Assembly (NCBI GenBank): GCA_041391925.1
Contig: JAWKNA010000008.1
Location: forward strand, 62,001-126,000
Origin: JBPOFM01 sp041391925
GTDB taxonomy: Bacteria > Bacteroidota > Bacteroidia > Flavobacteriales > Flavobacteriaceae
Length of the DNA stretch: 64,000 bases
Direction: 5' to 3'
Every line of letters starts with the position of its first letter. Positions within the stretch are counted from its first letter, which is position 1. The translations under genes were made by a program, and so were the position numbers. The notes under the pieces are model-generated. The model was not told the DNA's origin. It saw nothing but the letters and a program-made list of their open reading frames with translations, and ran no database searches. This document shows, piece after piece, positions 8,010 through 16,948 of the stretch.

Positions 8010-10622
8010 TCAGGCGCGCTTCTTTTTCTGCAACATACGCTTGATTTCGTTGAGTTTCATCAAAGCTTCCACAGGTGTCAAGGTATCAATATCAATATTG
8101 ACAATCTCTTCCTTGATTTGCTCCAAAAGTGGGTCATCCAAATTGAAAAAACTCAATTGCATTTCGCTATTTAAGGTTTTCACCTTATCTGTCAATTCTT
8201 CTGAAGAATGTGATTTTTCTAGCTGTTTTAAAATCTTGTTGGCACGATGAATGACCTGTTGTGGCATTCCAGCCATTTTAGCAACGTGAATTCCAAAACT
8301 ATGCTCACTGCCACCTTCTACTAGTTTTCTCAAGAACAATACATTATCTTTTAACTCTTTGACAGACACATTGAAGTTTTTAATGCGCTTGAAGGTCTCT
8401 GTCATTTCATTCAATTCGTGATAGTGAGTTGCAAACAGAGTTTTGGCTTTGCTTGGATGCTCGTGTAAATATTCACTAATCGCCCAAGCAATTGAAATAC
8501 CATCATAGGTACTTGTACCACGACCAATCTCATCCAACAGCACCAAACTACGCTCGGAAATATTGTTCAAGATAGAAGCCGTTTCATTCATCTCAACCAT
8601 AAAAGTCGATTCACCCATCGAAATATTATCGCTCGCTCCTACCCTTGTAAAAATCTTATCGGTCAAGCCAATGGTCGCCGCTTCGGCAGGCACAAAACTT
8701 CCCATTTGAGCCAAAAGCACAATCAAAGCTGTCTGACGTAAGATAGCTGATTTACCAGACATATTTGGACCGGTAATCATAATGATTTGCTGCGTGTCTC
8801 TATCCAAATACACATCATTGGCAATATAAGGTTCGCCAAGCGGCAATTGCTTTTCAATGACTGGATGGCGTCCATTTTTGATATTTAGCTCAAAAGAATC
8901 ACCAACCTCTGGCCTTGTGTAATGATTTTCGGATGCCAATTGCGCAAAGCCACATAGACAATCCAATTGGGCAATCAACGAGGCATTTTTTTGAACTGGA
9001 GCTATAAATTGTGTCATCCAGTCGACCAATTCGGCGAACAAGCGTTGCTCTATTTCCAAAATACGCTCTTCAGCACCTAAAATTTTGGTTTCGTATTCCT
9101 TTAATTCTTCGGTAATGTAACGCTCGGCATTGACCAAGGTCTGCTTCCGAATCCAGTCAGATGGCACCTTATCTTTATGTGTATGGCGAACTTCAATATA
9201 ATAACCAAACACATTATTGGACGCAATTTTAAGCGACGTGATGCCTGTGCGCTCACTTTCGCGCTCCAGCATTTTGTCTAAATAATCTTTTCCTGAAAAT
9301 GCCAATTCACGCAGTTCTTTCAATTCCGAAGAATAATCAGATGAAATGGTATTCCCTTTCAAAATATTCACTGGAGCCTCTTCATTCAAAGACGATTTAA
9401 TTCGAAGTCGCAAGTCTTCGCACAATTCCAAAGAATTTCCAATGGCATTCAAAGCATCATTTTCACATTTAGAAATCAAAGATTGAATCGGAACAATCGC
9501 TTCCAAAGCATTTTTAAGTTGCACGACCTCTCGCGGACAAATTTTAGCCGTCGCTACTTTTGAAATGAGACGTTCGATATCACCAATATGCTTGATATGG
9601 TTTTGGATTTTATTCAGAAGAATTTTTTCCTTCAAGAGAAAATCAACCACATCGTGACGCTTTTTTATCTTTTCAATATCGACTAAAGGCAGGGCCAACC
9701 AACGTTTCAACAAACGCCCACCCATTGGCGAATTTGTTTTGTCAATCACATCAATTAAGGTCACCGCATTCTGATTCGTGGAATGATACAACTCCAAATT
9801 CTTGATGGTAAAACGGTCCATCCAAACGTGTTCATTTTTTGTGATCCGTTGAATGGATGTGATGTGTTGCAACTGATGGTGTTGCGTCTCGCCCAAATAG
9901 TGCAATACAGCGCCAGAAGCCACAATGCCTTCGTACAAATCATCAATCCCAAAGCCTTTTAAAGATTTTGTATTGAAATGCTTCAACAAGGTTTCATTGG
10001 CATAATCATCTTGAAAAACCCAATCTTCCATATAAAAACTATGAAATTGATTGCCGAATGTTTTAATAAATTCATTACGCTTTGGCTTGGACACCAACAC
10101 CTCGCTTGGGTTGAAATTCTGAAGCAATTTATCGATGTATTCTTCATTGCCTTGCGACACCAAAAATTCACCCGTAGAAACATCCAAAAAAGACACCCCA
10201 AGATAATTTCTTCCGAAATACACAGCAGCCAAAAAGTTGTTGCTTTTGGAGCTCAATATATCATCATTCAGCGCCACGCCAGGTGTTACCAGTTCTGTGA
10301 CACCACGCTTGACGATGGTTTTTGTTTGCTTTGGGTCCTCGAGTTGGTCGCAAATTGCCACACGACAACCAGCCTTTACCAACTTTGGCAAATAAGTGTT
10401 TAGTGAATGATGCGGAAATCCTGCCAATTCGGTTTCGGTTTCACTTCCGGCACCTCGTTTGGTCAAAATAATATCCAAAATCTTCGCAGTCTTAACGGCA
10501 TCTTCACCGAAGGTTTCATAAAAATCACCCACGCGAAACAACAACAAGGCATCAGGATACTTCGCCTTGATAGCGTTGTATTGCTTCATCAATGGTGTTT
10601 CTTTTTTAGCTGCTTTTGCCAA
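8010..10622 (-). CDS. mutS: DNA mismatch repair protein MutS
   Basis: The 870-residue protein has the normal bacterial MutS length. The N-terminal mismatch-recognition domain includes LLFRVGDFYETFGEDA with the Phe-x-Glu pair that contacts mispaired DNA. The clamp and lever regions follow. The C-terminal ATPase has Walker A GPNMSGKS near residue 618, then LVLLDEIGRGTSTYDG (Walker B and D-loop) and FATHYHEL. It binds mismatches after replication and recruits MutL in the cytoplasm. The start is the ATG giving MAKAAKKETPLMKQY. It is a single gene, divergent from the SpoU methyltransferase. Confidence 0.98.
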   Translation of the reverse strand: MAKAAKKETPLMKQYNAIKAKYPDALLLFRVGDFYETFGEDAVKTAKILDIILTKRGAGSETETELAGFPHHSLNTYLPKLVKAGCRVAICDQLEDPKQTKTIVKRGVTELVTPGVALNDDILSSKSNNFLAAVYFGRNYLGVSFLDVSTGEFLVSQGNEEYIDKLLQNFNPSEVLVSKPKRNEFIKTFGNQFHSFYMEDWVFQDDYANETLLKHFNTKSLKGFGIDDLYEGIVASGAVLHYLGETQHHQLQHITSIQRITKNEHVWMDRFTIKNLELYHSTNQNAVTLIDVIDKTNSPMGGRLLKRWLALPLVDIEKIKKRHDVVDFLLKEKILLNKIQNHIKHIGDIERLISKVATAKICPREVVQLKNALEAIVPIQSLISKCENDALNAIGNSLELCEDLRLRIKSSLNEEAPVNILKGNTISSDYSSELKELRELAFSGKDYLDKMLERESERTGITSLKIASNNVFGYYIEVRHTHKDKVPSDWIRKQTLVNAERYITEELKEYETKILGAEERILEIEQRLFAELVDWMTQFIAPVQKNASLIAQLDCLCGFAQLASENHYTRPEVGDSFELNIKNGRHPVIEKQLPLGEPYIANDVYLDRDTQQIIMITGPNMSGKSAILRQTALIVLLAQMGSFVPAEAATIGLTDKIFTRVGASDNISMGESTFMVEMNETASILNNISERSLVLLDEIGRGTSTYDGISIAWAISEYLHEHPSKAKTLFATHYHELNEMTETFKRIKNFNVSVKELKDNVLFLRKLVEGGSEHSFGIHVAKMAGMPQQVIHRANKILKQLEKSHSSEELTDKVKTLNSEMQLSFFNLDDPLLEQIKEEIVNIDIDTLTPVEALMKLNEIKRMLQKKKRA

Positions 10623-10751
10623 TGGTATTATATGTTTTAAATAGTATTTTTGTCAAAAAATGTAAGAGTGCTAAAGTACTTATATTTTGAGGTTTTGTGA
10701 AGCCGAAACCATAGAAGTTATTTACAATTAGGATGATATTTCAACAACAGA

Positions 10752-10784
10752 AGACCTGTCAGGTTTTTAAAACCTGACAGGTCT
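10752..10784. repeat. 16-base perfect inverted repeat with one-base spacer
   Basis: AGACCTGTCAGGTTTT (10752-10767) is followed after a single T by its exact complement (10769-10784). It ends 11 bases before the start codon of the SpoU methyltransferase gene, in the gap divergent from mutS. The near-zero loop makes it a poor terminator; it resembles an interspersed palindromic repeat and could affect the methyltransferase leader. Confidence 0.7.
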
Positions 10785-10795
10785 AAACCTTAACC

Positions 10796-11344
10796 ATGAG
10801 AAAACTAAAAAACAGCGAACTCGACCGATTGAGTGTTGAAGAATTTAAAGATGTCAAGAAAACGCCATTGATTGTGGTGCTTGATAACATACGAAGCTTA
10901 AACAATATCGGTTCTGTTTTTCGTACAAGCGATGCGTTTTTGATTGAAAAAATCTATCTGTGCGGTATCACTGCAACACCACCTCACAAAGACATTCACA
11001 AAACCGCTTTGGGGAGTACAGAAACGGTTGAATGGGACTATGTTGAAAACACTTTGGAATTAATTCAACAACTGAAATCTGAAGACGTTATCGTTGCCTC
11101 TATTGAACAAGCTAAAAACGCGACAATGCTCAACGACTTTCAGCCAAAAGCCAATCAAAAATATGCGTTGGTATTTGGAAATGAAGTGAAAGGCGTTTCG
11201 CAGCAAGTGGTATCAGCAAGCGATATGATTTTAGAAATCCCTCAATTTGGGACCAAGCATTCCCTGAATATTTCGGTAAGTTGTGGTGTGGTGCTTTGGG
11301 ATATATTTGCGAAGATGAAAATCAAGAAAGAAAATACCGAATAG
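10796..11344 (+). CDS. SpoU/TrmH-family RNA 2'-O-methyltransferase
   Basis: The 182-residue protein shows the three SPOUT motifs of this family. Motif 1 is VVLDNIRSLNNIGSVFRTSD near residues 27-46, with the conserved Asn-Arg. Motif 2 is ALVFGNEVKGVS, and motif 3 is IPQFGTKHSLNISVSCGV near residues 146-163. These form the deep trefoil knot that binds S-adenosylmethionine. It should methylate a ribose 2'-OH in tRNA or rRNA. It lacks the N-terminal substrate-binding extension of TrmB/RlmB, so the target base cannot be assigned. The start follows the palindrome at 10752-10784. Confidence 0.9.
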   Translation: MRKLKNSELDRLSVEEFKDVKKTPLIVVLDNIRSLNNIGSVFRTSDAFLIEKIYLCGITATPPHKDIHKTALGSTETVEWDYVENTLELIQQLKSEDVIVASIEQAKNATMLNDFQPKANQKYALVFGNEVKGVSQQVVSASDMILEIPQFGTKHSLNISVSCGVVLWDIFAKMKIKKENTE

Positions 11345-11370
11345 TTTAAATTTAAATTTGTCGTAATTCT

Positions 11371-12075
11371 ATGAAATCAAATCAAAAAACAAATGTAGCA
11401 TCAAAAATTAAGAATCTTTGGAAAGACCCAGTAATGAGCAAAGTGATTTCTGTTGGCATTATTGGCTTATTATCCATCATTTATAATTTGATAATCTCAT
11501 TATTAAATAATGTTGACTTTAGAATAGCATTTATAAACTTTTGGAACTTTAAGCTAAAATTATGGCAAGTTTTAGTTGTGGTGATTTTGCTATTTCTAAT
11601 TAAAATTTTTATTAATAAAGTCAGCCGTCAAGAATATAGACAGTATATATATGATGACGATAGCCTAAAATTAGACATTAATTTATTCAACAAAATTAGA
11701 AATGAATTATTACCACAGGATGGTACTATTTCCTTTTTAAGACATCATAACTTTGGAGCAAGTTTTATCGAAAGGACTTTTGACCCGCTTTTTAATTTTG
11801 CTTATGAAAGTTCTAAATCAGATTTTGAATTTTTAAATCCAGAAATAGAGAAATTTAAACTTGAACTTGTGGATAGCATTAAAAAGTTTAATGATTTGCT
11901 GACCACAAATACCTTTTCAAACGGGCCTAATTCACAATCTGTTCCGAAAGAATGGATATATGAGCAAACTGAAAGACATACGAAAGTCGTTAAGGAGTTA
12001 AATGATTACGCCGACAAAATTTGCGCTGATTATGATAATTTAATTAAACTATGTAGAAAAATATTGAAAAATTAA
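11371..12075 (+). CDS. Hypothetical membrane protein, A+T-rich
   Basis: I do not recognise this 234-residue protein. Two hydrophobic segments lie near residues 25-45 (VISVGIIGLLSIIYNLIISL) and 65-85 (LWQVLVVVILLFLIKIF). A cytoplasmic-type domain of about 145 residues follows, rich in Lys, Glu, Phe and Asn. The C-terminal part is helical and charged (EQTERHTKVVKELNDYADK) and might form a coiled coil. It starts 26 bases after the methyltransferase and is convergent with folK. Its base composition is more A+T-rich than its neighbours, which hints at accessory origin. No enzymatic motif was seen. Confidence 0.6.
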   Translation: MKSNQKTNVASKIKNLWKDPVMSKVISVGIIGLLSIIYNLIISLLNNVDFRIAFINFWNFKLKLWQVLVVVILLFLIKIFINKVSRQEYRQYIYDDDSLKLDINLFNKIRNELLPQDGTISFLRHHNFGASFIERTFDPLFNFAYESSKSDFEFLNPEIEKFKLELVDSIKKFNDLLTTNTFSNGPNSQSVPKEWIYEQTERHTKVVKELNDYADKICADYDNLIKLCRKILKN

Positions 12076-12095
12076 ATTGAAATTGAATCTCATTT

Positions 12096-13223
12096 TTAAC
12101 TGGAAATCTGCTCTAGCACCCACAAATAATCTTCTCGATTCCCCACAAAATCCTTTTCTGAAACATCAATGATTTTCACTTTCAATTCGGTTTGGTTTTT
12201 CAAAAATTCCAAATACCCAGAATTGATTTTGTCGAGATAGTCATTTTCGATATTCTGTTCATAATCACGACCTCGTTTTTTGATGTTTTCTTGCAAACGT
12301 GCCGTATTTTGATAGAGATAAATGTACAAATCGGGCTTGGCAATATCTTTATACATCAAATAAAACAACTTTCTGTAAAGCTTAAATTCATCCTCTGGCA
12401 AAGTGATTTTTGAGAAAATAAGCGATTTATAAATATCATAATCGCTTACCATAAAGTCCTTGAACAAATCGAGTTGCGATAAATCATCGCTGATTTGCTG
12501 ATATCTATCTGCTAAAAAAGACATTTCCAAAGTAAAGGCATAACGTTGCGGCTCATCATAAAACTTTGGCAAAAACGGATTGTCTGCAAAGCGTTCCAAA
12601 ATCAATTTGGCATTAAAATCGTGCGCAATCTTGTTGGCCAAACTTGTTTTTCCTGCACCTATATTTCCTTCTATGGCAATGTAATTGTAATCGGAAAAGC
12701 TGAACTGCTTGCTTGGGTTTTTCAACCAAATATGGAAAGGTTCAACTTTACTCGAATCTACACAAGCCTCTAAAAGTTCAGAGACTGTTTTTTTGAGCGT
12801 GGGATGTTTTACAGAAGAGGCGATATCATTCAAGGGTTGAAGCACAAATTTCCGCTCTCGCATTTTTAAGTGAGGTACTCGCAGCAGTTTGGTATCCATT
12901 ACCAAATCATCATAAAAAATGATATCCAAATCAATGGTTCGAGATTCGTAACCTGCATTTGCAGTTCTAATACGTCCAAGTTCAGTTTCAATTGAGAGCA
13001 ATGCTTTCATGGTCTCTTCGGGAGACAGAGTGGTTTCGACAATGCTGCAACAATTCAAAAAATCATCACCTTCAAATCCAACGGCTTTAGAATTGTAAAT
13101 TCTTGAAATGATTTGAATAGTTCCAACGTGCTTAAAAATAAGGTCAATGGCATCTTGCAGATGCTTCATTCGGTCACCTTTATTGCTGCCAAGTGCTATG
13201 TAAACTTTGTGTGATGAATGCAT
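12096..13223 (-). CDS. folK: Fused FolK pyrophosphokinase - deoxynucleoside kinase
   Basis: The 375-residue product joins two enzymes. Residues about 5-160 are 2-amino-4-hydroxy-6-hydroxymethyldihydropteridine pyrophosphokinase of folate synthesis (VYIALGSNKGDR, ESRTIDLDIIFYDD, VPHLKMRERKFVL). Residues about 175-375 are a deoxynucleoside kinase of nucleotide salvage: P-loop IEGNIGAGKTS, then ERFADNPFLPKFY, and a lid region KKRGRDYEQNI. The ATG at 13223 (MHSSHKVYIALGSN) is preferred to one 39 bases upstream because the FolK domain begins directly after it. The two halves are in one uninterrupted frame. The fusion is known from related Flavobacteriia, so it is not an assembly error. Confidence 0.92.
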   Translation of the reverse strand: MHSSHKVYIALGSNKGDRMKHLQDAIDLIFKHVGTIQIISRIYNSKAVGFEGDDFLNCCSIVETTLSPEETMKALLSIETELGRIRTANAGYESRTIDLDIIFYDDLVMDTKLLRVPHLKMRERKFVLQPLNDIASSVKHPTLKKTVSELLEACVDSSKVEPFHIWLKNPSKQFSFSDYNYIAIEGNIGAGKTSLANKIAHDFNAKLILERFADNPFLPKFYDEPQRYAFTLEMSFLADRYQQISDDLSQLDLFKDFMVSDYDIYKSLIFSKITLPEDEFKLYRKLFYLMYKDIAKPDLYIYLYQNTARLQENIKKRGRDYEQNIENDYLDKINSGYLEFLKNQTELKVKIIDVSEKDFVGNREDYLWVLEQISS

Positions 13224-13291
13224 AATTTGTTTCAAAATAAAGAAAACAAAATCACTTTGCACTATCTTTAGGGCAACAACTTATCCACAAT

Positions 13292-13996
13292 ATGACCTTA
13301 AAAGACAAACTCGTAGCCCAACGTATTTATATACTTTTGGCGGCCCTGTTCATTACTTCTTTAGTGGTTTCCAACTTGATTTTCCAAAAGTTTTTTTATT
13401 GGTATCCGTTTCATATAGAACTATTTGGAACCAAATTATTTGAGATTTCTGTGGGTATCTTACCCTACCCCATTACCTTTTTGATTACTGACCTGATCAG
13501 TGAAATCTATGGTAAAAAACGTGCGAACGATGTCGTGGTCATTGGGATTTTCGCTTCGTTGTTTTCGTTGGGCATTGTATTGGTTTCCAAATCAGTTCCG
13601 GCAACCTCGTGGTCGTATGTTGATGACAGTACATTTTCACATGTATTTGGAAGTACCGCAATTGCTGTTTTTGCAAGTATGATGGCCTATCTATTTGCAC
13701 AATTTATAGACATTCAAATCTATCATTTCTGGAAACGATTGACCAAAGGAAAACATTTGTGGCTTCGGAACAATTTCTCAACTTTTACGTCACAGTTTGT
13801 GGATACGTTGACCATTTTGCTTTTATTGTGTTCTTTTGAGATTATTGCGTGGGATAAATTCTATGGCCTATTGGTCAGTGGCTTTATCTTTAAGGCTTTG
13901 ATTGCCCTCTGCGACACACCTTTTTTGTACTTGGGTGTGTATCTATTCAAAAAACGTTTTCATTTGAAAATGAATGAGGAAATTGATCTTCTCTAA
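13292..13996 (+). CDS. Queuosine precursor transporter (YhhQ/VUT family)
   Basis: The 234-residue protein has about six hydrophobic segments. It carries family-typical stretches such as YPITFLITDLISEIYGKKRA near residues 56-75 and LRNNFSTFTSQFVDTL near 155-170. The VUT/YhhQ family imports queuosine precursors (7-cyano- or 7-aminomethyl-7-deazaguanine) across the inner membrane for tRNA modification. The start codon lies 68 bases from the divergent folK start, so the two share a promoter region. Confidence 0.85.
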   Translation: MTLKDKLVAQRIYILLAALFITSLVVSNLIFQKFFYWYPFHIELFGTKLFEISVGILPYPITFLITDLISEIYGKKRANDVVVIGIFASLFSLGIVLVSKSVPATSWSYVDDSTFSHVFGSTAIAVFASMMAYLFAQFIDIQIYHFWKRLTKGKHLWLRNNFSTFTSQFVDTLTILLLLCSFEIIAWDKFYGLLVSGFIFKALIALCDTPFLYLGVYLFKKRFHLKMNEEIDLL

Positions 13997-14090
13997 ACTG
14001 CTAAAGTTTTATTAAACTTTAACACTTCCTCAACTTTAACCATCAATTTTGCGTATATATACATACCAAACTAAAACTTTTCATTTCTTT

Positions 14091-16787
14091 ATGGATACTA
14101 CAGTAAAAAAGAAATCTCCACTTAAAAAAACCTTAAAAATCATAGGAATCACGCTTTTGATTCTTATTGTATTATTGATCGCCCTTCCGTTTGTATTCCA
14201 ATCGCAGATTAAAGGCATGGTCAAGAACTTTATCAACCAAAATGTTAATGCCAAAGTGGAATTTAGTGATGTCAACTTGAGCTTATTCAGTAATTTTCCG
14301 AATGCCAACGTCAAAGTGACCGATTTGGTGATTACCACCTTTGAACCGTTTAAGGATGAAACGTTTGCTACAGCAAAAGATATTTCATTTACAATGTCCA
14401 TTAAGGAATTGTTCAAAAATGCCGATGACGACCCCATAAAAGTAAACTCCATATATGTGGATGAAGCATTGTTGACCTTAAAAACTGATGCCTTTGGAAA
14501 TGTGAATTATGACATTATGAAAGAAAAGGAAAATGCAACCCCTGCGGATACGACCAGTAATTTTGCATTTGACATTAAGGAATATAGCATTAAAAACAGT
14601 GCTTTTACATATATTGATGTTCCTTCCAATACCGAAATCTATGTAACCGAATTGAACCATAAAGGAAATGCCAAAATCAATAATGACGTTTCTGAATTGG
14701 ATACCGAAAGTGAAGCCAATGTCAGTTTGAGTATCGATAGCACCAATTACCTCAACAACAACCATGTAAAGTTAGATGCAGTGCTTGATATGGATTTGAA
14801 TAACCAAAAATACACCTTCAAAGACAATAAAGGCTATATCAATCAATTGCCTTTGGAGTTTAAGGGTTATGTGCAGCAATTGGAAGATGGGCAAGACATC
14901 GACATTTCGTTCGAGAATCCTGGGTCATCCTTTAAGGATTTCTTGGCTGTGATTCCTGAAAGCTATTCAAAAAACATTGAGAATGTAGAAACCACTGGCG
15001 ATTTTAAAGTGAGTGGCATCATTAAAGGAAAAGTCACAGAAACCACGATTCCCACCTTGGACATCACTATCAAGTCTAACAACGCCTCGTTCAAGTATCC
15101 CGATTTGCCCAAAAAAGTGGAGGACATTATCATTGATACACAAATCAAAAATGAAACGGGCAATCCAGACGACACCTATGTGGCCATCAATACCTTGAAT
15201 TTCAAAATTGATAATGATGTTTTTAAATCGTCGGCAACCATTAAAAATATCACAGGCAACATGCTCGTGAATGCCGATATTGATGGTGTGCTGAACTTGG
15301 CGAACCTCAGCAAAGCCTATCCTTTGGAACTGGAAAACGAATTGAGTGGTATTCTGAGGGCTAAAATAAATACGGCGTTTGATATGGATGCTATTGAAAC
15401 CAACGCTTACAGTAGAATCAAAGCTTCCGGAAATGCCAACATTACCAATATGGTATTTTCTTCGGATGCAATGAACCAACCTTTGCAGATTTCAAAAGCA
15501 GATATGACCTTCAATCCCTCAACCGTCACCTTGAATAGTTTTAATGCCAAAACAGGTCAGAGTGATTTTTCGGCTACAGGAACTATTACTAATTTGATAG
15601 GATTTATGTTGAGCAAAAAGGTAAATCTGAAAGGGAATTTCAACCTCAATTCAAACACCTTGGCCTTAAACGATTTCATGTCGGAAGAACCTGCACCAAG
15701 TGATTCAAACAAATCGACTGCCACAAAGTCTTCTGCTTCCACCGAGGCATTGCGTATTCCAGAGTTTTTGGAATGTACCATTTCGGCAAATGCCAATACC
15801 GTTGTGTATGACAATTTGAATTTGAAGGATGTCAAAGGCAATTTGACCATCAAAGACCAACAAGCCACCTTGAGCGGATTGACCTCCAAATTGTTTGATG
15901 GATTGCTGACCGTCTCTGGGAATGTGAGCACAAAAACCGATACACCGTCCTTTAGTTTGAATTTGGATGCCAATAGTTTTGATATTGCAAAATCATTTAG
16001 AGATTTGGAATTGTTGCAAAGCCTGGCACCTATTGCCAAAGTATTGCAAGGTAAATTGAATACCAACATCAATATTTCGGGCTTGCTGGACAAAGAGTTT
16101 TCACCTCAGCTGAATACGGTTTCGGGGAAAGCGTTTGCACAATTATTGACGACGCAAATCAACGAAGACCAAAGCCCATTATTGGCAAAATTGGATGGCG
16201 CTTTGAATTTTATCGACTTTGATAAATTGGATTTAAAAAATCTTGTTGCCAATCTTGAGTTTGCCAATGGCATGGTAAGTGTAAAGCCGTTTGACCTTAA
16301 ATATAAAGACATTGGCATTACCATTGCAGGCTCGCATGGGTTTGACAAATCGTTGAAATATGATGCTGTGTTTAATGTACCTGCCAAATATTTGGGCGGC
16401 GACGTCAACCGATTGATTGGAAAAATCAATGACAACGAAGTGAACAACTTGACCATTCCTGTGACGGCCAATATTGTTGGGACGTTCACCAATCCACAAG
16501 TCTCGACCGACTTAACCAGTGGCATCAGCAATTTGACCAAACAACTCATCGAAATCGAAAAACAGAAATTGATTGGTCAAGGCAAGGACAAGATCAAGGA
16601 TTTATTAACAGGGCTTGCTGGCGACAAAGACAAAACCAAACCCGAAGCACCGGAACTCCCCAATACACCATCCACCGTTGATACCACTGCTACTGCCACA
16701 AAACCAGACCCAGTAAAAGAAGGCGTAAAAAATGTACTTGGAAATATCTTGGGAGGCAAGAAAAAGAAGAAAGATTCAGTTAATTAG
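14091..16787 (+). CDS. AsmA family protein
   Basis: The product is 898 residues from the ATG at 14091 (MDTTVKKKSPLKK). An ATG 42 bases upstream would only add a tail before the membrane anchor. One membrane segment lies near residues 12-35, followed by the AsmA N-terminal signature (KAKVEFSDVNLSLFSNFPNANV-like). A very long beta-rich periplasmic region and an AsmA_2-like C-terminal region near residues 600-850 follow. The tail is Thr/Pro/Lys-rich (GGKKKKKDSVN). AsmA-like proteins bridge the envelope and are implicated in lipid transport to the outer membrane; the exact cargo here is not known. Confidence 0.87.
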   Translation: MDTTVKKKSPLKKTLKIIGITLLILIVLLIALPFVFQSQIKGMVKNFINQNVNAKVEFSDVNLSLFSNFPNANVKVTDLVITTFEPFKDETFATAKDISFTMSIKELFKNADDDPIKVNSIYVDEALLTLKTDAFGNVNYDIMKEKENATPADTTSNFAFDIKEYSIKNSAFTYIDVPSNTEIYVTELNHKGNAKINNDVSELDTESEANVSLSIDSTNYLNNNHVKLDAVLDMDLNNQKYTFKDNKGYINQLPLEFKGYVQQLEDGQDIDISFENPGSSFKDFLAVIPESYSKNIENVETTGDFKVSGIIKGKVTETTIPTLDITIKSNNASFKYPDLPKKVEDIIIDTQIKNETGNPDDTYVAINTLNFKIDNDVFKSSATIKNITGNMLVNADIDGVLNLANLSKAYPLELENELSGILRAKINTAFDMDAIETNAYSRIKASGNANITNMVFSSDAMNQPLQISKADMTFNPSTVTLNSFNAKTGQSDFSATGTITNLIGFMLSKKVNLKGNFNLNSNTLALNDFMSEEPAPSDSNKSTATKSSASTEALRIPEFLECTISANANTVVYDNLNLKDVKGNLTIKDQQATLSGLTSKLFDGLLTVSGNVSTKTDTPSFSLNLDANSFDIAKSFRDLELLQSLAPIAKVLQGKLNTNINISGLLDKEFSPQLNTVSGKAFAQLLTTQINEDQSPLLAKLDGALNFIDFDKLDLKNLVANLEFANGMVSVKPFDLKYKDIGITIAGSHGFDKSLKYDAVFNVPAKYLGGDVNRLIGKINDNEVNNLTIPVTANIVGTFTNPQVSTDLTSGISNLTKQLIEIEKQKLIGQGKDKIKDLLTGLAGDKDKTKPEAPELPNTPSTVDTTATATKPDPVKEGVKNVLGNILGGKKKKKDSVN

Positions 16788-16832
16788 TTTTTGGTTGATG
16801 GTTGTTAGTTGATGGTTAATTGTCAATCGTTA

Positions 16833-16859
16833 ATTGTCTATTGTCTATTGTCTATTGTC
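16833..16859. repeat. Seven-base tandem repeat (ATTGTCT)n
   Basis: ATTGTCT is repeated almost four times, preceded by related degenerate text (GTTGATGGTT twice) from about 16794. It lies between the AsmA gene and rpoD. It is a simple repeat formed by slippage; no function can be shown. Confidence 0.7.
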
Positions 16860-16948
16860 AAAACTGTTAAAGAAATGTGAGTTTATTTGCTTTTCTCAAA
16901 TATTAGGTTATAATGTAGTTAGGACAGTTTATAATCTAATACATCTAT

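Noticed and set aside
14002..14021. Inverted repeat TAAAGTTT...AAACTTTA after the queuosine transporter gene
   Set aside because: The stem is weak, A+T-only at its ends and lacks a T-run, so it is not a convincing terminator.
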